A DNA stretch of 16,982 nt, taken from contig JAPYWL010000026.1 of assembly GCA_028276365.1 (NCBI GenBank), positions 1-16,982 on the forward strand. Direction: 5' to 3'. Made by a program: the position numbers and the translations under genes. This DNA comes from Deltaproteobacteria bacterium. GTDB taxonomy: Bacteria > DRYD01. This document shows, piece by piece, positions 1 to 8,003 of this stretch; the first letter of the stretch is position 1; each line of letters opens with the position of its first letter. The notes beneath the pieces were generated by a model. It searched no databases and was not told where the DNA came from. It worked only from the letters and a program-made list of their open reading frames with translations.

Positions 1-1105
1 TTGGATCATTTATTATTTCATTATATTTTTCTATTAAGTTATTCAATTTGTTTTCATCTGTAATAGCACTAAAATATATAATACCTGGTATTTCATTGGT
101 GGTATAATATTCAAAGGAAACTGCATCTGCTAATTTTAATTCGTTCTTTAATACCCTGTTTAATATACTATAATTTGAACCTCCTATCATCGAGCAAATT
201 ATGCTTAAATAATATATTTCTTCTATATTTTTATAAGTTTCTAATCCTGTGGGACAATAATAAGATATTAATAGATAAGCTTTATTTACACTTCCTTTTA
301 TTTCTAATTCTTTTTCTGTTATATCTTGTAATTTGTAATCTATTTTACTTAAGATTTTTCCATTATTTTTTATATCTTTATTTTTTAGTGAATTTTTTAT
401 TAAGTTTTTAATTTCATCTAGTTCTTTATTACTAACTATGACAAAGAATGAATTGTTGGGATTTTGATAATATTTAAAAAAATCTGTTATTTGGTTAATG
501 GTTATTTTTTCTAAGGTTTCTTTATATCCTATTATAGGGTGTTTAATAGGACTTAATGGATAGATTTTTTTCATAGTTTCTTCGAATAAGATAACCATTG
601 GCTCATCATCTCTCATATTTATTTCATGATATATTATATTTTTTTCAGAATTTACGTCTTCTTCCTTAAATAATGGATTTAATACCATATCTGTTAATAT
701 ATCTATTCCTTTATCTAAATTATATGTAGGTAATTTTATATAATACACTGTTTGGTCATAGGAGGTATATGCATTAGTGTACCCTCCTATTGAGTTAATA
801 TACTTAGGAATATCTGTGGGATAATTTTGAGATCCCCTAAAAACTGAGTGTTCTATTAAGTGAGCTATTCCTTTTTCCTCATCTGTTTCATATAATGAAC
901 CTGTTCTTGTAAAGAAGCCTATAAACGAAGACGGATAATCCACTTTTTTATATATGTACTTAAAATCAAAGTCATTTATAACATATGTTAAAGAGTAATG
1001 AAAATCTATAAATTGCTTTATTATTTGCTGTTTATTATTTTTTATTGCTATATTATTTGTAGTATTCTTATTTTCTTTTTTTGTTTTAAGATTTTTTATT
1101 TTCAT
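1..1105 (-). CDS. M16 family zinc peptidase (insulinase/processing-peptidase-like), C-terminus cut by window edge
   Basis: About 368 codons are visible; the gene runs leftward off the window, so the C-terminal part is missing. The inverted zinc motif HLIEH is at residues 82-86 (two His ligands and the catalytic Glu). A candidate third ligand, Glu161 in the segment IIYHEINM, follows about 75 residues later, as is usual for M16 enzymes. Flanking text such as FTRTGSLYETDEEKGIAH and GGYTNAYTSYDQT also fits the family. M16 enzymes cleave peptides, often signal or leader peptides. There is no obvious signal peptide; the first 30 residues are Lys/Asn-rich. The ATG at 1105 is preceded on the minus strand by AAGGAGG at good spacing. 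It lies 20 bases after the rsmH stop, so the two are probably co-transcribed. The family call is firm; substrate and cellular location are unknown. Confidence 0.88.
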   Translation of the reverse strand, partial: MKIKNLKTKKENKNTTNNIAIKNNKQQIIKQFIDFHYSLTYVINDFDFKYIYKKVDYPSSFIGFFTRTGSLYETDEEKGIAHLIEHSVFRGSQNYPTDIPKYINSIGGYTNAYTSYDQTVYYIKLPTYNLDKGIDILTDMVLNPLFKEEDVNSEKNIIYHEINMRDDEPMVILFEETMKKIYPLSPIKHPIIGYKETLEKITINQITDFFKYYQNPNNSFFVIVSNKELDEIKNLIKNSLKNKDIKNNGKILSKIDYKLQDITEKELEIKGSVNKAYLLISYYCPTGLETYKNIEEIYYLSIICSMIGGSNYSILNRVLKNELKLADAVSFEYYTTNEIPGIIYFSAITDENKLNNLIEKYNEIINDP

Positions 1106-1125
1106 AATTTAATCCTCCTTAGTTT

Positions 1126-2196
1126 TTAAAGTTTTAATAAAAGGTCACTAAAATCAAAATTAGCAAAGATCCAAAGTAGAGCACTTCTTGAGGGTTTATT
1201 TATTTTTATTTCTTCCTTTGTTGGTTTTTCTTTTATATATTTAAAATTATTTGATTTTAGAAAGTTTTTGATTATTTTTCCCTCTAAAGAATGGTAGCTT
1301 ATTATAAAAGCTATAAAATTATTATTTATTTTTAATAAATTTTCTAAGAAAAGTTTTAAATCATTTAATTCATTATTAACTTCTATTCTTAGAGCTAAAT
1401 ATATTTTTTGTAGATAATCCTTTAAATACTTGAAACTAAATACTTTTGAAATTATTTTATTTAAATCTTGGGTAGTTTTTATTTCTTGTTTTTGTCTATA
1501 TCTTATTATTGCTTGAATTAATCTTTTAGTATCTTTATAACTTAGTATTTTGTTAAAAACATTTGATAATTCTTCTTGATTATATTTATTTAATACATTG
1601 TAAGCAGTTAGTATTTGGGATTTATCATATCTCATATCAAGTAAAGTATCACTATTAAAACTAAATCCTGATCCGTTTTTTATTTGATACATTGAAACTC
1701 CTAAGTCAGCTAATATAACTAAAGTATCTTCTTCGTTAAATAATTCCTTGTAATTTATTAAGTTTTTGAAATTATCATTAATAAAATAAAATTTATTTTT
1801 ATTGTTTTCTTTAACATTTTCTTTAATATTTTCTTTTTTAGCATTAATAATAATGTAATCATTACTTATTATTTTTTTTTGTTTTAATAAATCTATAGTT
1901 AAATTTATAGAATCGCTATCTTTATCTAATAAGATGTTTTTTGTTATGTATTGTTTAAAATTTGTATAAATATTGATAAAATGATTACCTAATCCTAAGG
2001 TACAATCTATGTATACAAATTTTTCTATAATATTTGTTAAGTTATTTAGAATTGTTGTTATATTAGATATCATTACGGGGTAATGGTAATCAATTTCATT
2101 TTTAACAAAAGCTGGATTTATAAATTTATCAGTTAGTATATGATCATTTGTTTTAGTTATTGATTTAAGGGATTTCGAAGAAGAAGAATTTTTCAT
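1126..2196 (-). CDS. rsmH: 16S rRNA (cytosine1402-N4)-methyltransferase RsmH (MraW), divergent
   Basis: A 356-residue protein, slightly longer than the usual 300-320. It should methylate N4 of C1402 in the decoding centre of 16S rRNA using S-adenosylmethionine. Family landmarks appear in order: YHYPVM (37-42), SAM-site IDCTLGLGNH (63-72), ADLGVSMYQI (163-172) with GSGFSF (175-180), LDMRYD (186-191), LALRIEVNNEL (267-277), YHSLEGKIIKNF (301-312) and PSRSALL (335-341). Several are eroded from the usual forms: GLGNH replaces the glycine-rich GGGGH, YHSLEGK replaces FHSLEDR, and RSALLWIF replaces RSAKLRV. A Lys/Asn-rich insert occupies about 105-140. The gene is not in a dcw (mraZ-ftsL-ftsI) cluster. 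Its ATG is 17 bases after tRNA-Leu and has no Shine-Dalgarno sequence. Confident in the family; whether activity is fully kept is less sure. Confidence 0.87.
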   Translation of the reverse strand: MKNSSSSKSLKSITKTNDHILTDKFINPAFVKNEIDYHYPVMISNITTILNNLTNIIEKFVYIDCTLGLGNHFINIYTNFKQYITKNILLDKDSDSINLTIDLLKQKKIISNDYIIINAKKENIKENVKENNKNKFYFINDNFKNLINYKELFNEEDTLVILADLGVSMYQIKNGSGFSFNSDTLLDMRYDKSQILTAYNVLNKYNQEELSNVFNKILSYKDTKRLIQAIIRYRQKQEIKTTQDLNKIISKVFSFKYLKDYLQKIYLALRIEVNNELNDLKLFLENLLKINNNFIAFIISYHSLEGKIIKNFLKSNNFKYIKEKPTKEEIKINKPSRSALLWIFANFDFSDLLLKL

Positions 2197-2213
2197 ATAT
2201 TATATTTATTATT

Positions 2214-2300
2214 TGGGGAAGGTGGGATTTGAACCCACACGGGGTTAAACCCCCATTGGATCCTGAGTCCAACGCGTCTACCAAGTTCCGCCACTTCCCC
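2214..2300 (-). tRNA. tRNA-Leu, anticodon CAG
   Basis: Read on the minus strand, this is a complete class II tRNA. The acceptor stem is GGGGAAG/CTTCCCC with discriminator A. The D-arm is GCGG...CGC, the anticodon stem TTGGA/TCCAA, and the 7-base loop CTCAGGA gives anticodon CAG. The long variable arm has a GGGG/CCCC stem, and the T-arm is GTGGG-TTCAAAT-CCCAC. The long variable arm and A73 fit leucine. No CCA is encoded. It sits between the epimerase and rsmH on the same strand, and the rsmH ATG follows after 17 bases. Confidence 0.96.
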
Positions 2301-2404
2301 TTAAGTTATGTTTGCTTAATTTTTCTTTATTACTTATATTTAGTATATTTCTATTTACTTTTTCTCTTATTTTTTTTTGTTTCCTTTATTTTATTTTCTA
2401 TTCG

Positions 2405-3409
2405 TTATTTTATATATTTTTTAAGATTTTCGAAGGTAATTTTTAAGGAATCTTCTATATTAGTATTTGGATTATAGTTTAATAAATTTTTAGCTTTGGT
2501 TATGTCAGCCCATGTAGATTTCATTTCATAAGGATTATAGTCCCTTATTATTAACTTTGTTTCTTTGTTAGCTACTTTAAAGATTGTTTTAACATAATCT
2601 ATTACTTTTATTGGATTATCTGAGCCTATGTTTATTATTTCAAAAATATTGCTGTTATCTTTTAATAGGTTAATAGAATTTAGTGTAGCTAAAGCTGTAT
2701 TTTCTACATATGTAAAATCTCTACTTATATCTTTGCCATTTATATATATTGGTTTAGATTTTAAGAGATTATAAAAAAAATTAAATGTAGCCATATCTGG
2801 TCTATTATATGGTCCAAATACTGTAAAATACCTTAAGATTATTACATTTAGCTTATGAATCTTGTGATAAGTTTTTAACATATTTTCACAACAAAATTTA
2901 GTATATGAATAAGGGGATAAAAAATTGGTTATACAATTATCTTCTTTAAAAGGAAGTTTATTACCATCATAAACTGAAGAAGTAGAAGAAAATACAATTT
3001 TTTTATCTATTAATTCATTTTTGTTTATAAAATCTAATAATTTTTGAGTAGCTATTATATTGTTTTTAATATATTTTTGAGGATATTTTAAGCTATATTT
3101 TACTCCTGGATATGCAGCTAAATGTATTGTTATATCTATTTTTGATACTTTTTTTATCTCTTCTTCTAATAATTTTAAATCTTTGGTTAAATCTAGCTTT
3201 AAGAAATTAAAATAATTATTGTTTTTTGTTTTATTTTTATTATATATACTAATTAATTCTTTTAATCTTTCATTTTTAAATATTATATTAAATTTACCGG
3301 CGTAATTATTGAGATTATCAACTACAATTAGATTATAACCTTTTTCTAGTATTAATTTAGATACAAAGAACCCAATAAATCCTAAGCCACCTGTTAATAA
3401 AATGTTCAT
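2405..3409 (-). CDS. NAD-dependent sugar-nucleotide epimerase, UDP-glucuronate 4-epimerase-like
   Basis: A 334-residue extended short-chain dehydrogenase/reductase. The N-terminal NAD-binding motif TGGLGFIG (6-13) is followed by the acidic end of strand beta2, VVDNLNNY (29-36). The active site has SSTSSVYDGNK (141-151) and catalytic YSYTK (Tyr167, Lys171). The segment LRYFTVFGPYNRPDMATF, followed by DFTYVEN, is typical of the CapI / UDP-glucuronate 4-epimerase branch, which makes UDP-galacturonate for surface polysaccharides. Close relatives act on other UDP-sugars, so the substrate is inferred. The start at 3409 has AAAGGAG about 11 bases upstream on the minus strand. It is the first gene of the leftward unit that continues through tRNA-Leu, rsmH and the M16 peptidase. 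Confidence 0.9.
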   Translation of the reverse strand: MNILLTGGLGFIGFFVSKLILEKGYNLIVVDNLNNYAGKFNIIFKNERLKELISIYNKNKTKNNNYFNFLKLDLTKDLKLLEEEIKKVSKIDITIHLAAYPGVKYSLKYPQKYIKNNIIATQKLLDFINKNELIDKKIVFSSTSSVYDGNKLPFKEDNCITNFLSPYSYTKFCCENMLKTYHKIHKLNVIILRYFTVFGPYNRPDMATFNFFYNLLKSKPIYINGKDISRDFTYVENTALATLNSINLLKDNSNIFEIINIGSDNPIKVIDYVKTIFKVANKETKLIIRDYNPYEMKSTWADITKAKNLLNYNPNTNIEDSLKITFENLKKYIK

Positions 3410-3638
3410 AATTCTAAAATCTCCTTTTGAGCTATTTTTTATATTATTTTTATTATTCTATAACTTTAAATTTATACCTTAAAAATTACAAAATGAAAAA
3501 GATAAATTAATAAAACATAGAATTATTTAATTACAAAATTATTTAATTAATAAATTTTGAGGTCTTTAATGATCAACTCTTTTAGGAAAAAGTAGGTAAG
3601 ATTTTGAAAATAATTAATGAAGTGAATTTTTTAGCTTT

Positions 3639-5072
3639 ATGAAAAATTATTTTAGGAATTTATTTCTTAATTTACTACAAAAATTTATTAAAGATAAAAT
3701 TTCTTATGAGATATTAGTTATTTCATTTCCTGTTATGGTTTCTACTTTTTTTGAAGCTACTTCTTTTACCCTTATGCTTTTTATTATCTCATACTTAAAA
3801 AATGATGTCAAGTTGATTGCTTCTTTAGGTAGTAGTATATATGTTATTTGGGTTTTATATGGAATTTCTACTTCATTTTCTAATGGATTAGTTAGCGTTG
3901 TTTCTAGATTATTAGGTGATAAAAATTATGAAGAAATAAATTATACTTTTTCTATTTCATTTATTTTTGGTACCTTTTGGGCATTATTTATATTTTTAAT
4001 TTATAATTTTTTAATATCTGATTTAATTTTTAAGTTTCTTAATTTAGGGGAAAATGAGATAAAGATAGCAAAGGATATAAGTTATTATTTTCTTTTTGTA
4101 ATGTTTTTTAGTATATGGGCAGCTGTTATTTTTGGAACTCTTCAAGGATTAGCTAAGACTAAGGTAATAATGTATATGAGTATTTTTGCTGTTATTGGGG
4201 AAGTTATTTCTACTTTCGTATTTATTAAGTATTTTGATTTATATATACCTTTAGCTATTAATTTGGCATGGTTTATTGGAGAATTAATTAGGATGGGTAT
4301 AGGTATGTTTTTTTTAACTAAGGATAATGTTAATTTTGATTTTAGTTATATTTTTAGAAAAAAAATAGCTGATTCTATTTTAAGATTTTTAGAATTAGTG
4401 TATATAGGGATACCGGTTAAAGTAGGAGCTTTAGTATTTGGGGTAGTTTATTTCTTTTTAATTTCAATATTAAGTGGAATAGGTAAGTTAGAGGGGTATG
4501 AATCTCAAGCAGTAGCAGGATTAACTATTTCCCAAAGATTTGAGGTTATAATTTGGATGATAGATGGAGGATTAAGTGTTGCTTGTGCTAACCTTATTGG
4601 TAGAACTTTAGGTTATGAATATAAAAAAGATTTCAATTTAATTAAAAAGATAGAGCAAGCTAACTTAATTGCTTATAAGACTTTCATAATCGGATTTATT
4701 TTGTTTGTTCCAGCTTTTATTTTATTTACATTTTTCCCATCTAATTTACTTAACATTTTTATAAAAGACCCTATAACTATAAAAATAGGTAGTGGATATT
4801 TGTTTTATACAGGGATTTTTGGATTAGCTATGGTAGTTAATGCAGTTATCAGTGGCTATTTTATAGCTTTAGGCTTTACTTTACCTTTAACTATTGCTAT
4901 GATTATCTTTTCAATAATGAGGATCCCTATTTCTGAATTATTAGTTCCTTATTTAAAATATGATGCAGTTTATTTAGCTATTAATATTACAAATATATTT
5001 ATGGCTATTTTCTTATATCTTTTCCTTTACTTTTATATTATTAAATTAACCCAAAATAAAAATAAACAGTAA
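3639..5072 (+). CDS. MATE family multidrug/cation antiporter-like membrane protein
   Basis: A 477-residue polytopic membrane protein with roughly 12 hydrophobic segments in two halves. Family features include an N-terminal ISFPVMVSTFFE helix, the loop VVSRLLGDKNYEEIN after the second helix, and the second-half counterpart GGLSVACANLIGRTLG. The two halves are split near residues 225-250. MATE proteins export drugs, metabolites or polysaccharide-linked lipids using an H+ or Na+ gradient at the inner membrane; the substrate cannot be read from the sequence. The ATG is the only start after an in-frame TGA at 3618 and has no clear Shine-Dalgarno sequence. It is divergent from the sugar epimerase and is followed 23 bases later by a second epimerase-like gene, so a role in envelope assembly is possible but inferred. 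Confidence 0.85.
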   Translation: MKNYFRNLFLNLLQKFIKDKISYEILVISFPVMVSTFFEATSFTLMLFIISYLKNDVKLIASLGSSIYVIWVLYGISTSFSNGLVSVVSRLLGDKNYEEINYTFSISFIFGTFWALFIFLIYNFLISDLIFKFLNLGENEIKIAKDISYYFLFVMFFSIWAAVIFGTLQGLAKTKVIMYMSIFAVIGEVISTFVFIKYFDLYIPLAINLAWFIGELIRMGIGMFFLTKDNVNFDFSYIFRKKIADSILRFLELVYIGIPVKVGALVFGVVYFFLISILSGIGKLEGYESQAVAGLTISQRFEVIIWMIDGGLSVACANLIGRTLGYEYKKDFNLIKKIEQANLIAYKTFIIGFILFVPAFILFTFFPSNLLNIFIKDPITIKIGSGYLFYTGIFGLAMVVNAVISGYFIALGFTLPLTIAMIIFSIMRIPISELLVPYLKYDAVYLAINITNIFMAIFLYLFLYFYIIKLTQNKNKQ

Positions 5073-5095
5073 AAATAAATAATAAAAATAATAAT

Positions 5096-6001
5096 ATGCT
5101 TGACTATAGTAAAAAAAATATTAATCAAATAGTTTTATTAGGTAGTAGCGGATATTTAGGACTTAGTTTTATTAAGTATTATTTTAATCAATTTGAATCT
5201 AATAAAAATATTTCGTTAATTTTATTTTCTTCTAATTATTCAAAGATTTTAAAATTTTTTAAATTAAATAATATTAATTATAAGAATTTAAATTTAGGAT
5301 TTTATAAATATAGTGAATTTAAAGAGGTTGTAAAGAATTTTAGAAATTATGTTATTTTAAATTTTAGTGGATATAATATATTTAAAGCTTTGTTTTCTTT
5401 GTATAATTATGAATATAAGAATAAATTGATATGGGATAGTAGAATAAATTTTACTAATAGGATAATAGAGAATATTATAGAGGTAAATAATTATCCTGTA
5501 TTTTTTTTGTTACCTTCTGCAGTTTGGATTTATTCGAATTCTAAGATTTCTGATTATTTTAGTAAATGGGAAAACCTTTTAAATTTATTAAAAAATAATA
5601 GTTATAAAATTGTATTTAGGTTAGGAGTTGTTATAGATGAAAATTCATCTTGGCTAAAAATTTTAAACTATTTCTTTAAATTTAATTTAAAACCAGTTTT
5701 TAATAATAATTTATCTTTTCCTTATATTTATATGAATGATGTTTTAAAAGTTATCATTAATTTAATTAATTTTAAGTATAAATTATCTCAAGAAGAATTA
5801 AATATTTTTGATTTGTTTATATATACGAAGTTTAATGATTTTATTAACTTTATTTTAAATGAAAGATATCCATATAAAAAATTCAAAAGTTTTTATATCA
5901 GTGATTATTTAATGGAATTATTTTTTAGGGATTATTATAAAGCTATGTTTTTAAAATATCGTAGTGATTTTTCTAATTTAAAAGAATATTTAAAAAATTA
6001 A
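5096..6001 (+). CDS. SDR39U1/YfcH-like (TIGR01777-type) NAD(P)-binding epimerase-family protein
   Basis: A 301-residue protein with a Rossmann motif LLGSSGYLG (14-22). Downstream segments match the atypical SDR subgroup of E. coli YfcH / human SDR39U1: LNFSGYNIF, then IWDSRINFTNRIIENI, LPSAVWIYSN, KWENLL, VFRLGVVIDENSSW and FPYIYMNDVLKVIINLI. These correspond to the family's LAGE, RW...SRI..T, SAVGYYG, WE, RTGIVLG..GG and SWIHIDDL blocks. Members generally lack a classical YxxxK active site and their biochemical role is unclear. Composition is very rich in Asn, Lys and Phe. No Shine-Dalgarno sequence is seen before the ATG, which lies 23 bases after the MATE gene stop, so translation may be coupled. 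The subgroup assignment is from motif order, not a search. Confidence 0.72.
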   Translation: MLDYSKKNINQIVLLGSSGYLGLSFIKYYFNQFESNKNISLILFSSNYSKILKFFKLNNINYKNLNLGFYKYSEFKEVVKNFRNYVILNFSGYNIFKALFSLYNYEYKNKLIWDSRINFTNRIIENIIEVNNYPVFFLLPSAVWIYSNSKISDYFSKWENLLNLLKNNSYKIVFRLGVVIDENSSWLKILNYFFKFNLKPVFNNNLSFPYIYMNDVLKVIINLINFKYKLSQEELNIFDLFIYTKFNDFINFILNERYPYKKFKSFYISDYLMELFFRDYYKAMFLKYRSDFSNLKEYLKN

Positions 6002-6085
6002 TTTTATTTTTTAATTTTATTGATTTTTTTATATAATATTTTTATATGAAGTTTAAGAAGGGTTTCAAAAAAAAATATAGAAGAA

Positions 6086-6091
6086 TATAAT
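6086..6091 (+). promoter_or_regulatory. Possible -10 element for tRNA-Glu
   Basis: TATAAT is placed so that transcription would begin about 10 bases before the tRNA 5' end. At 17-base spacing the -35 region (TTTCAA, 6063-6068) is a poor match. In DNA this AT-rich such hexamers occur by chance, so this is only a candidate. If real, it would let tRNA-Glu and the downstream gene be made independently of the MATE transcript. Confidence 0.3.
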
Positions 6092-6108
6092 ATAAGTTAA
6101 TAATGAAA

Positions 6109-6181
6109 GGCCCTGTCGTCTAGTGGACTAGGACACCGGCCCTTCAAGCCGGAGACACGGGTTCGAATCCCGTCAGGGTCA
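6109..6181 (+). tRNA. tRNA-Glu, anticodon TTC (with C33)
   Basis: A complete 73-base cloverleaf. The acceptor stem is GGCCCTG/CAGGGTC with discriminator A (one G-T pair at position 2-71). The D-arm is GTCT...GGAC, the anticodon stem CCGGC/GCCGG, the variable loop has 4 bases, and the T-arm is ACGGG-TTCGAAT-CCCGT. The 7-base anticodon loop reads CCTTCAA, giving TTC at 34-36. This places C rather than the nearly universal U at position 33. CCA is not encoded. An ATG start codon follows 17 bases after the discriminator. Confidence 0.96.
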
Positions 6182-6198
6182 TCTACGTTTCTTTTTAT

Positions 6199-7338
6199 AT
6201 GGCTCACGCATATGTACCTGGTCTTAAAGTATTAAAAAGAACAGTTATTAAAAAAGAAAGAAAATTACCTATTGAAGGGGAAGTTATTGTTAATGTTAAT
6301 GATAAGGTTAAAGCAGAGGATGCTGTAGCTAAAGCTTTTTTGCCTGGTCCTGTCGATATAATCAATGCTGCTAATAAATTAGCTATTGATCCTCAGGAAT
6401 TACCTTTATTTTTACTAAAAAAAGAAGGGGACAGAGTATTGGAAGGGGAAACTATTATTAAATATTCTTCTTTTTTTGGGTTATTTAAGCAAGAGATAAA
6501 ATCTTCTATTACAGGAACTATTGAGTCTATTTCAACTTCTACGGGGCAAATAATAATACGAAAAGATCCTACTCCTATCCAAACTATTGCTTTTGTTGAT
6601 GGAATTATTGAAGAAACTATACCAAAAGTTGGAGCTATTGTTAAAACTTATGGTACTTATATTCAGGGAATATTTGGGATAGGTAGAGAGAAAATTGGAA
6701 AAATTAAAGTTATAGCCGAAAACCCTTATGATGAAATAAATGATGAAAAATATTTAAAAGATGTGGAAAAAGGGGATATTGTTGTTGGTGGTAGTTATAT
6801 CACTAAGGAAATAATTGATAAATTAATTAAATTAGAGGTAGTAGGTATAATAACAGGTGGTATAGACGCAGAAACTATAAAGGATATTTTAGGCTATGAA
6901 ATAGGAGTAGCTGTAACTGGCACTGAAAATATTCCATTTACTTTAATAGTTACTGAAGGATTTGGAAAAATATCTATGGCTCTTAAAACTTTTAATTTGC
7001 TAAAAGAAGCCAATAACAAAAAAGCATCTATTTCTGGAGCTACTCAAATAAGAGCAGGAGTTATTAGACCCGAAATTATTATTCCATTTTTAGATGAAGT
7101 TCAAGATTTAGCTAAAATTGAAGATAAAAGTTTTTCCACTGCTTTAGAAAAAGGAGCTCTTGTTAGAATCATAAGAGAACCTTATTTTGGCAAAATTGCT
7201 CAAATAATAGATTTACCAGAAGATCCTACTATTATACCTACTGAATCTAAAGTTAGAGTCGCTAAAATTAAAATACTTGATACTAACGAAGAAATAATAT
7301 ATCCAAGAGCTAATATTGAATTAATTGAAGAAAGTTAA
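6199..7338 (+). CDS. Conserved uncharacterised protein with C-terminal KOW-like domain
   Basis: A 379-residue soluble protein with no signal peptide or membrane segment. I recognise it as a conserved family of unknown function. The N-terminal part (about 1-130) is beta-rich with barrel-sandwich-like repeats (EGEVIVNVNDKVKAEDAVAK; KEGDRVLEGETI; SSITGTIESI). A Gly-rich middle region (about 150-260) contains IQGIFGIGREKIGK, VVGGSYIT, GIITGGID and VTEGFGKI. SGATQIRAGVIRPEI follows. The end (about 315-379) resembles a KOW/NusG-type module: GALVRIIREPYFGKIAQII and then YPRANIELIE. KOW modules commonly bind RNA, ribosome or polymerase partners, but the role here is unknown. Composition is more ordinary than its Asn/Lys-rich neighbours, suggesting constraint. 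It starts 17 bases after tRNA-Glu without a Shine-Dalgarno sequence. Confidence 0.85.
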   Translation: MAHAYVPGLKVLKRTVIKKERKLPIEGEVIVNVNDKVKAEDAVAKAFLPGPVDIINAANKLAIDPQELPLFLLKKEGDRVLEGETIIKYSSFFGLFKQEIKSSITGTIESISTSTGQIIIRKDPTPIQTIAFVDGIIEETIPKVGAIVKTYGTYIQGIFGIGREKIGKIKVIAENPYDEINDEKYLKDVEKGDIVVGGSYITKEIIDKLIKLEVVGIITGGIDAETIKDILGYEIGVAVTGTENIPFTLIVTEGFGKISMALKTFNLLKEANNKKASISGATQIRAGVIRPEIIIPFLDEVQDLAKIEDKSFSTALEKGALVRIIREPYFGKIAQIIDLPEDPTIIPTESKVRVAKIKILDTNEEIIYPRANIELIEES

Positions 7339-7400
7339 TATAATTTTAAAGTTAATATAATTTTATTATAAAAATCAAGAAGAATAGAGGGTAATTTAGT

Positions 7401-8003
7401 ATGGAAACTTTACAAAAACACAGAATGTTTCACCAAAAGGTTAAAGAGATTCTTATTCAACCTAACTTAAATAAATTCTATAAAATCCTTGATTTTGATG
7501 ATGAAAAATCTTTTGTATTAAAATTATTATGTGAATTTGTATATGTTAATGATAATATTTATAGAACTTTAAACGTAAGAAAACTAATTGATTTTTATAA
7601 AAATAATCAAGATAATTATAAAAATATGTTATCTTTAAGTGAAGATAAAATAATTGGGATTTTAAAGGATTTATCTAAGAATAATCCTGAATTCGTTGAT
7701 ATTAAATGGCTAAAAGAAGAAATATTTTCTTCTATTATTGTTAAAAGTTTGTTATTGTTTAATTACTATAAAATTTATATTGACAATTTTGAAGAATTTT
7801 TAGGTAATTTAAAAAGATTAATTAAAGAAGGTAATAATGATAGTTTTATTATTGCTTCTTTACTTAAGGTTAAATTAGTTGTTGTTAATAACATTTTGGA
7901 ATATTACATGGAGAATGGAAAAGTTAAATTAATGAGATATAGCGGAACTCCTTTACCTGGTGGTAAAAGTTTTATTGTATTAAAAATTTTAGAGGATTTA
8001 TAG
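7401..8003 (+). CDS. Hypothetical protein, possible winged-helix-like C-terminus
   Basis: A 200-residue, probably cytoplasmic and mostly helical protein that I do not recognise. No signal peptide or membrane helix is evident. The last 50 residues (SFIIASLLKVKLVVVNNILEYYMENGKVKL, then PLPGGKSFIVLKIL; written here in two pieces) have a helix-turn-helix plus beta-wing rhythm like DNA-binding winged helices. This is only a pattern impression. The ATG at 7401 has GAGGGT upstream at reasonable spacing. It lies 62 bases after the KOW-domain gene on the same strand, so it is probably in its operon. It is the last gene before the convergent pilT. Confidence 0.72.
   Translation: METLQKHRMFHQKVKEILIQPNLNKFYKILDFDDEKSFVLKLLCEFVYVNDNIYRTLNVRKLIDFYKNNQDNYKNMLSLSEDKIIGILKDLSKNNPEFVDIKWLKEEIFSSIIVKSLLLFNYYKIYIDNFEEFLGNLKRLIKEGNNDSFIIASLLKVKLVVVNNILEYYMENGKVKLMRYSGTPLPGGKSFIVLKILEDL

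Noticed and set aside
175-411. Plus-strand 78-codon ORF, hydrophobic.
   Set aside because: It lies antisense within the M16 peptidase gene and is a shadow of its AT-rich coding frame.
2229-2477. Plus-strand 82-codon ORF.
   Set aside because: It runs antisense over tRNA-Leu and the end of the epimerase, with no independent support.
3521-3549. Direct repeat AATTATTTAATTA, two copies 16 bases apart, in the divergent region before the MATE gene.
   Set aside because: It is low-complexity A/T and could arise by chance; no promoter or operator context supports it.
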